Assembly: GCF_002899825.2 (NCBI RefSeq)
Contig: NZ_PPED02000002.1
Coordinates: forward strand, 627,631-691,630
Direction of reading: 5' to 3'
From: Chryseobacterium phosphatilyticum
GTDB lineage: Bacteria > Bacteroidota > Bacteroidia > Flavobacteriales > Weeksellaceae
DNA: 64,000 nucleotides
In this document: positions 25,576-34,478 of the stretch, in pieces
Numbering within the stretch: the stretch's first letter is position 1
Layout: each line of letters starts with the position of its first letter
The notes under the pieces: model-generated
Told to the model about the DNA's origin: nothing
The model's input: the letters and a program-made list of their open reading frames with translations, nothing else
The model's database searches: none
Translations under genes and position numbers: made by a program

Positions 25576-25639
25576 TATGATTATTAGTTTTTATTTGCTC
25601 GAAATTCTTTTCTCTGAAGGGATTAAAGTCAATATATCT

Positions 25640-26050
25640 TTAAATCAATTCTTCTAACATTTTATCTGTTTTCATCAGTTTCCCCTGAGGAATTTGATGA
25701 TTAAGATAAGTAAAAAATAAATTGGTCACCCAAGTATTTTCAATATGATGAATATAATAAGCACTGATTAGTCCAAAATCATCAGAAATATAAGCAGGTA
25801 GGTCTGAAGATCCTGTCATTCTGAATGTTGATATGAAAATTTCCTTTCGGATATTGCTGACCTGATCCTCTGTTTCTGCGTCAGTTATTTTTTCGTCAAT
25901 TATTTGGTAAGCTTTCATCCAGAGATCAGAAAATTCTGAGGAATCTCTAAGCTCAAGAATTTCATTAATTCTTTCCGAATCAATATTGTTGAGAGCAGCC
26001 TTTAATGATTCATTAAAGGCTGCTTCCAGTGTATTCAATTTTTCTGTCAT
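25640..26050 (-). CDS. Hypothetical 136-residue protein
   Basis: No family is recognised. It has no signal peptide or membrane segment; the N-terminal half is helical and acidic, and the C-terminal half has aromatic patches (YYIHHIENTWVTNLFF). It ends 64 bases before the AT-rich membrane-protein gene and begins 14 bases after the M3 peptidase stop, so it is probably in the peptidase operon. Confidence 0.75.
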   Translation of the reverse strand: MTEKLNTLEAAFNESLKAALNNIDSERINEILELRDSSEFSDLWMKAYQIIDEKITDAETEDQVSNIRKEIFISTFRMTGSSDLPAYISDDFGLISAYYIHHIENTWVTNLFFTYLNHQIPQGKLMKTDKMLEELI

Positions 26051-26064
26051 AATTCAGAAGGATA

Positions 26065-28083
26065 TTATCCAAACGCTCTTTTCAACAAGCTCTCCACTTT
26101 GGGCTCACTTCCTCTGAAGTTTTTATATAATTCCATAGGATCTTTTGTACCTCCGGAAGAAAGGAGTACTTTATACTTAGCGGCAATTTCCGGATTAAAG
26201 ATTCCGTTTTCTTTAAAATACTGGAAAGCGTCTGCATCCAATACCTCTGCCCACTTGTAAGAATAATACCCTGCAGAATATCCTCCCTGGAAAATGTGAG
26301 AGAAACTGGGGCTCATTGCGGTTTCCGCATTGACAGGATAAAGACTGGTTGCTTTTGTATATTTATCTTCAAAGTCTTTTATACTTTCATTTTTCAATTC
26401 ATCCACTTTTGTGTGATAGCTCATATCCAGAAGTCCGAAACCAAGTTGTCTCAAAGTCTGGTAGCCTTCCATAAAGTTTTTAGATTGCTCGATTTTTTCA
26501 ATTTTTTCGTCAGGAAGCACCTCTCTGGTTTTATAATGTTTAGCAAAAGTTTTTAAGAACTCAGGTTCATAACAGAAATTTTCAAGGAACTGTGACGGTA
26601 ACTCCACAAAATCCCATTTTACAGAAGTTCCTGAAAGGGTAGGATATTGTGTATTCGCCATCATCCCGTGAAGTGCATGTCCGAATTCGTGGAACAAAGT
26701 AGTCACCTCCTGGAAGGTTAATAGGCTAGGTGTATCTTTGGTAGGCTTGCTGAAATTACAAACAATGGAAATATGTGGACGGGAGTTTTCTCCGTTTTGT
26801 TGGTACTGATTTTTGTAGCTTGTCATCCATGCTCCGGCTCTTTTCCCTTTTCTTGGGAAATAATCCACGTATAGCAGTGATTTGTATACGCCGTTCTCCT
26901 TTACTTCATATATTTTGACATCTTCGTGGTATTTCGGAATGTCATTTCTTTCTTCAAAACTCAGTCCGAAAAGCTTTCCTGCCAATCCGAATACAGCATC
27001 CTGAACCTGATTCAGAGGAAAATAAGGCTTCAGTTCTTCATCATTAAGGTCAAATTTTTGCTTACGAAGTTTTTCAGCGTAGAAAGCATGATCATAGCTT
27101 TGTATTTCCTCAATGCCATCAGCCTTTGCTAAAGATTTTAATTCTTCAATTTCTTGAGCAGCATAAGGTTTTGCTTTGGTTAAAAGCTCATTCAAAAAGT
27201 CAATAACTTTCGTTGGAGACTTTGCCATTCTTTCTTCAAGAACATAATCTGCATAATCCTTATATCCTAAAAGTTCTGCTTTTTGTTGTTTTAAATCAAG
27301 AAGCTCTTTGATCAGGTTCTGATTGTCGAATTCACCACCGTCGAAAGATTTTTTACCATTGGCCAATGCCAGTTCTTTTCTTAATTCACGGTTTTCAGCA
27401 TATGTCATGAAAGGAATATAGCTTGGATATTGTAAAGTAACCACCCATCCTTCCAGATTCCTTTCTTTAGCTTCTTCTGCATATTGCTCAATAATCGCAT
27501 CCGGTATCCCTGCCAATTGCTCCTTATCTGTAATGTGTTTGAAATAAGCATTGGTAGAAGCCAGTACATTTTGACCGAACTGTAAAGATTTTACAGACAG
27601 ATCCATGCTGATATTTTTTAATTTTTCTTTGTCTTCTTCATTTAATAAAGCACCACTTCTTACAAAACCTTTGTAGGTTTCATTTAAAAGCATTTGTTGC
27701 TCTTCATTGAGATTATATTTCCCCTTTTCATCATAAACCATTTTGATTTTGTTGAAAAGAGGTTCGTTTTGAGAAATTTTTGAAGAATATTCTGTTAAAA
27801 TCGGAGAGACTTCCTGGGCAATCTGTTGGATCTCATCACTGGTTTCTGCAGAATTTAAATTGAAAAAGATATTAGAAACCACATCCAGTTGTTCACCCGA
27901 GTACGCCAAAGCTTCAATAACATTTTCAAAAGTAGGAGGTTCAGGATTATTGACAATAGCATTAATTTCCTCTTCTGATTTTTGAATCAGCTCCTTAAAA
28001 GCAGGAAGATAGTCTTCATTTTTAATGTCACCGAAAGGTGCTGAGTGATATGGTGTGTTAAATTTTTCTGTTAAAATATTCAT
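26065..28083 (-). CDS. M3-family zinc metallopeptidase (Dcp/oligopeptidase A-like)
   Basis: The 672-residue enzyme has the zinc-binding HEFGH motif near residue 466 and the downstream GTSVKWDFVELPSQ segment whose glutamate is the third ligand. Length and the N-terminal start (FNTPYHSAPFGDIKNEDYLPAF) match peptidyl-dipeptidase/oligopeptidase A proteins that degrade short peptides. No signal peptide is seen, so it is probably cytoplasmic. A promoter is likely within 28084-28275. Confidence 0.95.
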   Translation of the reverse strand: MNILTEKFNTPYHSAPFGDIKNEDYLPAFKELIQKSEEEINAIVNNPEPPTFENVIEALAYSGEQLDVVSNIFFNLNSAETSDEIQQIAQEVSPILTEYSSKISQNEPLFNKIKMVYDEKGKYNLNEEQQMLLNETYKGFVRSGALLNEEDKEKLKNISMDLSVKSLQFGQNVLASTNAYFKHITDKEQLAGIPDAIIEQYAEEAKERNLEGWVVTLQYPSYIPFMTYAENRELRKELALANGKKSFDGGEFDNQNLIKELLDLKQQKAELLGYKDYADYVLEERMAKSPTKVIDFLNELLTKAKPYAAQEIEELKSLAKADGIEEIQSYDHAFYAEKLRKQKFDLNDEELKPYFPLNQVQDAVFGLAGKLFGLSFEERNDIPKYHEDVKIYEVKENGVYKSLLYVDYFPRKGKRAGAWMTSYKNQYQQNGENSRPHISIVCNFSKPTKDTPSLLTFQEVTTLFHEFGHALHGMMANTQYPTLSGTSVKWDFVELPSQFLENFCYEPEFLKTFAKHYKTREVLPDEKIEKIEQSKNFMEGYQTLRQLGFGLLDMSYHTKVDELKNESIKDFEDKYTKATSLYPVNAETAMSPSFSHIFQGGYSAGYYSYKWAEVLDADAFQYFKENGIFNPEIAAKYKVLLSSGGTKDPMELYKNFRGSEPKVESLLKRAFG

Positions 28084-28275
28084 TTCTCTATTTTTATTTA
28101 AGGTAAATTTAATGATTCATAGGGAATCACAGCTTGAAAACTCAAAAATAATGCCTGAATGCACGAGTATGACAAAAATGCATTATCTTAGTTAATCTTG
28201 TCATGGAGAGATTCAATGATGTGAAATGATTGATCTCGATCAAAAAGTTATACCTTATTATAGAAAAACACACCA

Positions 28276-29730
28276 ATGAAAAAATTACTCTTTTACTCTC
28301 TTTTTCTATGCAGTTTTATCAATGCACAAAAAAATATTCCGTCTTACGGAGCAATTCCTTCTCAAAGACAGCTAGCCTGGCACGATATTGAGGTTTATGG
28401 ACTGATCCATTTTACTCCTACCACTTTTGAGGATAAGGAATGGGGATATGGAGATGCGGATCCGAAAATCTTTAATCCCACCCATTTTGATGCTGAGCAA
28501 ATTATAAAAGCGGCTAAAGCAGGTGGTTTGAAAGGGATCATATTGGTAGCTAAACACCATGACGGCTTTGCTTTATGGCCAACACAGACTACAACGTATA
28601 ACATTTCGAAAAGCCTGTTCAGAAAAGGTAAGGGAGATTTGGTCAAAGAAATACAACTGGCAGCCCAAAAATATGGATTGAAATTCGGAATATATTGTTC
28701 ACCGTGGGACAGGAATAACCCAAACTATGGAACATCAAAATATCTTGCCATTTATCAGGCTCAGTTAAAAGAACTTTATAGCAATTATGGAAATCTATTT
28801 ATGAGCTGGCATGACGGAGCCAATGGAGGCGATGGCTATTATGGAGGAGCCAGAGAGACCAGAAGCATCGATAATACAGTGTACTACGATTGGAAAAATA
28901 CCTGGGCTATTACCCGGAAAATGCAGCCTATGGCTAATATATTCAGTGATGTGGGTCCGGATGTAAGATGGGTGGGGAATGAAGAAGGACATGCGGCAGA
29001 AACCAGCTGGGCCACTTTTACACCAAAAGGTCCGGTAGGTAAGAATGAAGCGGTTCCGGGACAGGCTAATTATCCGCAAAGTCCTTCCGGAATTAGGAAT
29101 GGTCGATTTTGGATGCCTGCGGAATGTGATGTTCCTCTCAGAAAAGGCTGGTTTTTTCATACACAGGAACAACCAAAATCACCGGAGATTTTATTTGATT
29201 TGTATCTTAAAAGTGTAGGCCGCGGTGCTGCTTTAGATCTGGGGCTGGCTCCGGATACTACAGGTCAGCTGCATTCTGATGACGTTGTAGCTTTACAAAC
29301 TTTTGGAATAATGTTGGAACGTACCTTTGCTGATAATCTCGCTAAAAGCGCTACAGTAAAAGCCAGTAATACCAGAGATAAATCTCATTCGCCAGCGACT
29401 CTACTGGATGGAAATAAAAAGAGCTTTTGGGCTACTGAAGATGATGTCCACAGTGCGACACTGGAAATACATCTGCCTTCTGCTCAAACATTTGATATCA
29501 TGAGTTTACAGGAGTTTATTCCTTTAGGACAAAGGATAGAAGGGTATACAATTGAAGTTTTTAAGAATAATACCTGGAAAAAAATATATGATGGAACAAG
29601 TATAGGTGCTAAGAGGTTAATTAAATTAGATGAGCCACTTACGGCCAATAAACTGAGGGTCAATATTACAAAATCCCCGGTTTGTATTACATTAAGTGAG
29701 ATAGGTCTGTATAAACAAGCTACTTTGTGA
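28276..29730 (+). CDS. GH29 alpha-L-fucosidase with discoidin-like tail (first copy)
   Basis: The 484-residue secreted enzyme has a signal peptide ending near NAQ and a GH29 catalytic domain with the WHDGA motif that carries the catalytic aspartate near residue 178. The last 130 residues form an F5/8 type C (discoidin/CBM32-like) carbohydrate-binding domain. It would release fucose from host or plant glycans in the periplasm or outside. A near-identical second copy follows directly. Confidence 0.93.
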   Translation: MKKLLFYSLFLCSFINAQKNIPSYGAIPSQRQLAWHDIEVYGLIHFTPTTFEDKEWGYGDADPKIFNPTHFDAEQIIKAAKAGGLKGIILVAKHHDGFALWPTQTTTYNISKSLFRKGKGDLVKEIQLAAQKYGLKFGIYCSPWDRNNPNYGTSKYLAIYQAQLKELYSNYGNLFMSWHDGANGGDGYYGGARETRSIDNTVYYDWKNTWAITRKMQPMANIFSDVGPDVRWVGNEEGHAAETSWATFTPKGPVGKNEAVPGQANYPQSPSGIRNGRFWMPAECDVPLRKGWFFHTQEQPKSPEILFDLYLKSVGRGAALDLGLAPDTTGQLHSDDVVALQTFGIMLERTFADNLAKSATVKASNTRDKSHSPATLLDGNKKSFWATEDDVHSATLEIHLPSAQTFDIMSLQEFIPLGQRIEGYTIEVFKNNTWKKIYDGTSIGAKRLIKLDEPLTANKLRVNITKSPVCITLSEIGLYKQATL

Positions 29731-29786
29731 TTATTGTACTAAATGAAATAACATTAATTTCCAAATCCTCAAACAACCATATACTA

Positions 29787-31238
29787 ATGAAAAAACTGTT
29801 CTTTTACTGCCTTTTCCTATATAGTTTTATCGATGCACAAAAATCTATTCAGCCGTATGGTGCGGTTCCTTCCAAAAGGCAATTAGCCTGGCATGATATT
29901 GAAGTCTACGGTCTGATCCATTTTACGCCTACCACTTTTGAAAATAAAGAGTGGGGATATGGTGATGCAGATCCGAAAATTTTTAATCCTTCTCAATTTG
30001 ATGCCGAACAAATTATAAAAGCTGCCAAAGCAGGTGGATTGAGGGGAATTATATTGGTTGCCAAACACCATGACGGCTTTGCCCTTTGGCCCACAAGTAC
30101 TACGTCTTATAATATTTCTAAAAGCCCTTTCAGAAATGGTAAAGGTGATATGGTAAAAGAAATACAGCTGGCCGCTCAAAAGTATGGGCTTAAGTTTGGA
30201 GTGTATTGTTCACCATGGGATAGGAATAATCCTGATTACGGGACATCGAAATATCTTGCCATTTATCAGGTACAGTTAAAGGAACTTTATAGCAATTATG
30301 GAAATCTATTTATGAGCTGGCATGACGGAGCGAATGGTGGTGATGGCTATTACGGAGGAACCAGAGAAACCAGACGTATTGATAGTTCTACTTATTATGA
30401 TTGGATAAATACTTTTGCAATCACTAGAAAAATGCAGCCTATGGCCAATATATTCAGCCATTTAGGAGATGTAAGATGGGTGGGAAATGAAGAAGGATAT
30501 GCAGCAGAAACAAGCTGGGCCACTTATACTCCGGGGGCTTCAAAGGGAAAACATGAAAAAATTCCAGGGCAGCCAGACTATCCGGAAGCTACAACAGGTA
30601 CACGGAACGGAATGCTGTGGCTGCCCGCAGAATGTGATGTTCCTCTCAGAAAAGGATGGTTTTTTCATACAGAGGAAAAGCCGAAGTCAGCAGAAACTCT
30701 GTTTGATCTTTATCTTAAAAGTGTAGGAAGAGGTGCGGCTTTAGATCTAGGGCTGGCTCCTGATACTACTGGCCATTTGCATGAAGATGACGTAGCTGCA
30801 TTACAGGCTTTTGGAAATATAGTGCAAAAGACTTTTGCCAACAATCTGGCGAAGAGAGCGACCATCAAAGCAAGTAATACCAGAGATAAAAGGTACGGAA
30901 CCAGTACATTATTGGATGGAGATAAACAAAGTTTTTGGGCCACTCAGGATGATGTTCACAGTGCGACACTGGAAATAAATCTGCCTTCTGCTCAAACATT
31001 TGATATCGTTAGTTTACAGGAGTTTATTCCTTTAGGACAAAGGATAGAAGGGTATACTCTTGAAGTCTTTAAAAACAACAGGTGGGAAAAAATTTACGAA
31101 GGAACAAGTATAGGTGCCAAAAAATTGATTAAATTAGATCAACCGCTTACCGCAGGTAAACTGAGACTTAGTATCACAAAATCTCCGGTTTGCATTACAC
31201 TGAGCGAGTTTGGACTTTATAAAAAAGCATCCATATGA
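29787..31238 (+). CDS. GH29 alpha-L-fucosidase with discoidin-like tail (second copy)
   Basis: The 483-residue paralogue has the same layout: signal peptide (MKKLFFYCLFLYSFIDAQ), GH29 domain with WHDGA near residue 177, and a C-terminal discoidin-like domain. Start 29787 is chosen over 29727 because only it begins with the signal peptide. It is highly similar to the first copy over the whole length, with more differences in the central substrate-facing region, so it arose by tandem duplication and may have diverged in specificity. The two are likely one transcript. Confidence 0.93.
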   Translation: MKKLFFYCLFLYSFIDAQKSIQPYGAVPSKRQLAWHDIEVYGLIHFTPTTFENKEWGYGDADPKIFNPSQFDAEQIIKAAKAGGLRGIILVAKHHDGFALWPTSTTSYNISKSPFRNGKGDMVKEIQLAAQKYGLKFGVYCSPWDRNNPDYGTSKYLAIYQVQLKELYSNYGNLFMSWHDGANGGDGYYGGTRETRRIDSSTYYDWINTFAITRKMQPMANIFSHLGDVRWVGNEEGYAAETSWATYTPGASKGKHEKIPGQPDYPEATTGTRNGMLWLPAECDVPLRKGWFFHTEEKPKSAETLFDLYLKSVGRGAALDLGLAPDTTGHLHEDDVAALQAFGNIVQKTFANNLAKRATIKASNTRDKRYGTSTLLDGDKQSFWATQDDVHSATLEINLPSAQTFDIVSLQEFIPLGQRIEGYTLEVFKNNRWEKIYEGTSIGAKKLIKLDQPLTAGKLRLSITKSPVCITLSEFGLYKKASI

Positions 31239-31341
31239 TAATCTTGCCATAGGAGAAGTTGAAGAGAATGGGGAATATTTAATTTTGAGCAAAATTGTAA
31301 AGGAATCATACAAGAAAATTAAAACCTTAAATAATACTATT

Positions 31342-31869
31342 ATGAAAACACTCTTAAAAATTATCGGAATCATTCTTTTACTGGTTATTGTATATGCTGT
31401 CTTTGCGATGCTGGCATTCAGTAAAGATTATCATTATGAAAAATCTGTAGTCATTAATGCTCCCAAAGAAAAAGTATGGCAGCATATGGGATCTCTGAAA
31501 GCATACAATACCTGGGATCCTTTCTCAAAAGAAATTAAAAATATTACCATTACTTATTCCGGAGAAGGTGATAAAATGGGTGATTCTTACCACTGGAAAG
31601 GAGATGACAGTGAGGGAGAGCAATCAATTACTGAAATTGTACCTAATGAAAAGATGTTGACAAAACTTCATTTCATCAAACCTTTTGAAGGTGATGCTAA
31701 AAGCAGCCTGATCTTAACACCCGACGGCAATGGAACGAAAGTAACATGGATGATTGATAATGAACTGAACACCATGATGAAAATTATGAAACCTATGATG
31801 GATAATAATATGGATAAAATGTTCGGACAAGGATTGGGAGACCTTAAGAAACTTGCAGAAAATAAATAA
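31342..31869 (+). CDS. SRPBCC-family protein with N-terminal membrane anchor
   Basis: The 175-residue protein has an N-terminal hydrophobic anchor (residues 4-25) and then a START-like/SRPBCC domain (VVINAPKEKVWQHMGSLKAYNTWDPFSKE). This family binds hydrophobic ligands in a deep pocket. The ATG at 31342 is preferred; an upstream in-frame extension from 31210 overlaps the fucosidase. A hairpin follows the gene. Confidence 0.85.
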   Translation: MKTLLKIIGIILLLVIVYAVFAMLAFSKDYHYEKSVVINAPKEKVWQHMGSLKAYNTWDPFSKEIKNITITYSGEGDKMGDSYHWKGDDSEGEQSITEIVPNEKMLTKLHFIKPFEGDAKSSLILTPDGNGTKVTWMIDNELNTMMKIMKPMMDNNMDKMFGQGLGDLKKLAENK

Positions 31870-31918
31870 CTAAAAGTACTGAAAAATTGCCTCTGGCATT
31901 AATTTTAAACATGATAAT

Positions 31919-31950
31919 AAGGCTGTCTCCCATTTTGAGGCAGCCTTTAT
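31919..31950 (+). terminator. Probable terminator after the SRPBCC gene
   Basis: AAGGCTG (31919-31925) pairs with CAGCCTT (31941-31947), with a partly paired inner stem, followed by a short T-rich tract. It is weaker than other terminators in the window. Confidence 0.55.
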
Positions 31951-32028
31951 TATGATAGGGTATTGAAAATATATTTTATTATTCTAAAAATATTATCTTT
32001 ATATAAAAGATATATAAAGATTCGATAT

Positions 32029-32478
32029 ATGGAGAAGATTGTATTTGAAAAAAGTGATATCAGAGACTTTGTAAAAACCACTATTGCAGAGAAAATAGAA
32101 AAGCTGAAAAATTTTATTGAATTTACTTTGGAAGCCAGTCGCGATATCAAAAAAACTCCTAAATATGATAGCATGAGGGAAGAAATGCAGGAAGAGATTT
32201 ATCAGATGCAAAAACAATTAGGCGCACTGAATGATCTTAGGCGAAATATGGCAAAGGTTCTGAATACTGCTACAGACAGAGTCCAATTGGGTTCTTTGGT
32301 GATTACCAATAAGGCTCGTTTTTATATTTCAGTTTCATTGGGAGAATTCTTTTTTGAAGGAGATCGCTTTTATGCCATTTCACCTGAAAGTCCAATGGCA
32401 AAAAAAATGATGGGAATGAAAGGTGGAGAAGAATTTACATTGAATAAAATTCACCAGAAAATTGTGGAAGTATTATAG
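32029..32478 (+). CDS. GreA/GreB-like transcription factor
   Basis: The 149-residue protein has an N-terminal coiled coil and a C-terminal FKBP-like Gre domain (ISPESPMAKKMMGMKGGEEF near residues 118-137). It binds the secondary channel of RNA polymerase in known family members. The coiled-coil tip reads DIKKT at residues 39-43 where GreA has DLKEN; the second acidic residue is replaced by Lys42. RNA cleavage activity may therefore be altered. The start is 32029. Some databases mislabel such proteins as 3-oxoacyl-ACP synthase. Confidence 0.82.
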   Translation: MEKIVFEKSDIRDFVKTTIAEKIEKLKNFIEFTLEASRDIKKTPKYDSMREEMQEEIYQMQKQLGALNDLRRNMAKVLNTATDRVQLGSLVITNKARFYISVSLGEFFFEGDRFYAISPESPMAKKMMGMKGGEEFTLNKIHQKIVEVL

Positions 32479-32696
32479 ACTTGTCAATCGTGAATTTTGC
32501 TTCGCAAGTGAATTGTGAATTGAGGTTGTCTGCAAAAAATTGATAAACGCAGCGAATTAACTATTCACTATTGACTCTGATATTATTCCCAAACCAATAC
32601 CACCTTTACCACTCGAAACCTCGAAACCTCGAATCCCGTATCAAAATCTTTTGCCATTCTCCTGTAAATTAACTTACATGTCGTATTTTTGTCTCT
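32479..32696. repeat. Repetitive spacer before the nitroreductase gene
   Basis: This 218-base spacer has no gene but carries a TTGC-TTC-GCAA palindrome (32497-32507) within repeated GTGAATT words, and a TCGAAACC tandem (2.6 units, 32613-32633). Such sequences are typical of degenerate intergenic repeats in Flavobacteriia. Confidence 0.5.
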
Positions 32697-33206
32697 ATGA
32701 ATAAAGCAGAAGTTTTAAAAGAAATCATAGAGCAAAGAAGAAGTATTTTTCCAAAGGATTATACCGATGTGGAAATTTCTAAGGAAATGATTGATGAAAT
32801 TTTACACTCAGCGACTTTAGCTCCTAATCATAAACGTACAAAACCATGGCGTTTTAAGATATTCAAAGGGGAAGAAAAGGCAAAGCTAGCCTCAGAAATG
32901 CAGGCGATCTATAAGGCAACTCAGCCTGAGCAACTTTTCCTGGAGAAAAAATACAATGACATAGGTTTCAAAATCAATAAGGCAGATACTGTTGTTTCCA
33001 TCGTTGTTAATTTTAGCGGAATGGTTCCCGAATGGGAAGAGATCGCTGCTACTTCTATGGCAGTACAGAATATGTATCTTACCTGTACTGCCAATAATAT
33101 AGGATGTTATTGGAGTTCTCCGAAAATTGTTGACTCTTTGAAAGAGTCTCTGACTATTGAAGAGAACCAGAAATGTCTGGGGCTTTTCTATATGGGAACT
33201 GTATAA
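32697..33206 (+). CDS. Nitroreductase-family flavoprotein, short C-terminus
   Basis: The 169-residue protein resembles YdjA-type nitroreductases: EIIEQRRSIFPKDY near the start (FMN phosphate contact RRS) and APNHKRTKPWRF near residue 41. The C-terminal ending at FYMGTV is about 15 residues shorter than YdjA-type proteins, which usually continue with a conserved charged tail. This may be a family variant or a truncation. The next gene begins 1 base after the stop. Confidence 0.82.
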   Translation: MNKAEVLKEIIEQRRSIFPKDYTDVEISKEMIDEILHSATLAPNHKRTKPWRFKIFKGEEKAKLASEMQAIYKATQPEQLFLEKKYNDIGFKINKADTVVSIVVNFSGMVPEWEEIAATSMAVQNMYLTCTANNIGCYWSSPKIVDSLKESLTIEENQKCLGLFYMGTV

Positions 33207-33207
33207 C

Positions 33208-33798
33208 ATGAAGAACATTTACAGAAATTATAATGAAGAAGATTTGCATGCTGCTTATCTTCATATGACTGATCACACGGGTAAAATTAATGGTGAGTTA
33301 CATGAAGCCATCAGTCAGAAATTCAATTATGATGAATTTGTAAAAGAAGCAGAATTCAGGAAAGTTTTAATTAAAGAAAAAGGAAGAATTTCGTTTGAAG
33401 TCTACAATAGAGTACAGATAGGGGAAGACATACATCTTATAATTGAAAATATTTCTTCAGAAATCATCGGAAGTAATGATTTGAATAATTTTATCCGGGA
33501 TAAATTTAATCAGTTTTCAAAGGTAAAAGAGAATGATAAAATAGATAATGAAACAATTTACAAAAGCTTGTTAGGAGTTGTAATAGCGTCTGTTACCGGG
33601 TTTCTTTTTCTAAAGGCTATTATTGCATGTACGGGTTTATTTTCATTTTTTTTACTGGTTCCTGTTTATATCATAAATTATTTTGTGATTTATGGGATTA
33701 CACAAAAAACAAGAGGTAATTTCATTGTATTTCTGGCTGTTTTGGTTTCTGTGATTATTTCAACAATTTTTTCTTTTATCCTGCTAGGTAAAAAATAA
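33208..33798 (+). CDS. Hypothetical protein with two C-terminal membrane segments
   Basis: The 196-residue protein has a charged, soluble N-terminal 120 residues and then two hydrophobic segments (residues about 122-160 and 170-190). No family is recognised. The ATG at 33208 gives MKNIYRNYN and lies just after the nitroreductase stop, so the two are co-transcribed. A longer frame from 33157 overlaps the upstream gene and was not used. Confidence 0.72.
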   Translation: MKNIYRNYNEEDLHAAYLHMTDHTGKINGELHEAISQKFNYDEFVKEAEFRKVLIKEKGRISFEVYNRVQIGEDIHLIIENISSEIIGSNDLNNFIRDKFNQFSKVKENDKIDNETIYKSLLGVVIASVTGFLFLKAIIACTGLFSFFLLVPVYIINYFVIYGITQKTRGNFIVFLAVLVSVIISTIFSFILLGKK

Positions 33799-33841
33799 TA
33801 AAATATATTAAATTCAAATTACCTAATTGGAAAAAAATAAC

Positions 33842-33897
33842 TATCTTTGCACTCTTAAATATTTAACTGGGACGAGTTCCCGTAAAATTCAAACATT
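33842..33897 (+). promoter_or_regulatory. rpsP promoter box and probable S16-type mRNA leader
   Basis: TATCTTTG (33842-33849) is a good -7 box. The 45-base leader that follows contains a GGGA-CGAGT-TCCC hairpin at 33869-33881 just before the rpsP ATG. Structured leaders of S16 genes in Flavobacteria have been described as candidate autoregulatory motifs; that this is one is from memory of that literature and not verified here. Confidence 0.6.
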
Positions 33898-34464
33898 ATG
33901 TCAGTAAAAATCAGATTACAAAGACACGGTAAAAAAGGAAAACCTTTTTTCCACATCGTGGTTGCAGATTCTAGAGCGAGAAGAGATGGTAGATTCATCG
34001 AGAAACTAGGAACTTATAACCCAATTACTAATCCGGCAACTATCGAGTTGAACGTTGATTCTGCTGTACAGTGGTTAAACAACGGTGCTCAGCCTACTGA
34101 TACTGCCAGAGCTATTTTATCTTACAAAGGTGCTCTTTACAAAAAACACTTACAAGGTGGTGTAGCTAAAGGTGCTTTTGATGAAGCTGAAGCTGAAAAA
34201 AGATTCAATGCTTGGGTAGAAGCTAAAGATTCTAAAGTACAAGGTAAAGTAGAAGGTTTAGCAACTGCTAAGGCTGATGCTAAGAAAGCTGCTTTAGATG
34301 CTGAAGTAAAAGTAAACGAAGCTAGAGTTGCTGCTGCTGCACAAGCTGAGGCTGATGCTAAAGCTGCTGAAGAAGCTGCTAACGCTCCTGCTGAAGAAGT
34401 TGTTGCTGAAGCTACAGAAGGAGAAGCTCCTGCTGCTGAAACTGAAGAAAACCCTGAAGCTTAA
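33898..34464 (+). CDS. rpsP: Small ribosomal subunit protein bS16 with alanine-rich tail
   Basis: Residues 1-80 match bS16 ([26 protein letters not shown]). The remaining 105 residues are an Ala/Glu/Lys-rich extension made of AEA-, KADA- and AEE-type repeats, so the protein is about twice the usual bS16 length. Long tails on bS16 are common in Bacteroidota. It lies 14 bases before rimM, as in many bacteria. Confidence 0.97.
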   Translation: MSVKIRLQRHGKKGKPFFHIVVADSRARRDGRFIEKLGTYNPITNPATIELNVDSAVQWLNNGAQPTDTARAILSYKGALYKKHLQGGVAKGAFDEAEAEKRFNAWVEAKDSKVQGKVEGLATAKADAKKAALDAEVKVNEARVAAAAQAEADAKAAEEAANAPAEEVVAEATEGEAPAAETEENPEA

Positions 34465-34478
34465 GAACAAACCCTGTT

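Noticed and set aside
31210-31341. N-terminal extension of the SRPBCC gene overlapping the fucosidase
   Set aside because: The membrane anchor begins at 31342; the extension overlaps the upstream gene. It is kept only as a possible remnant in the findings.
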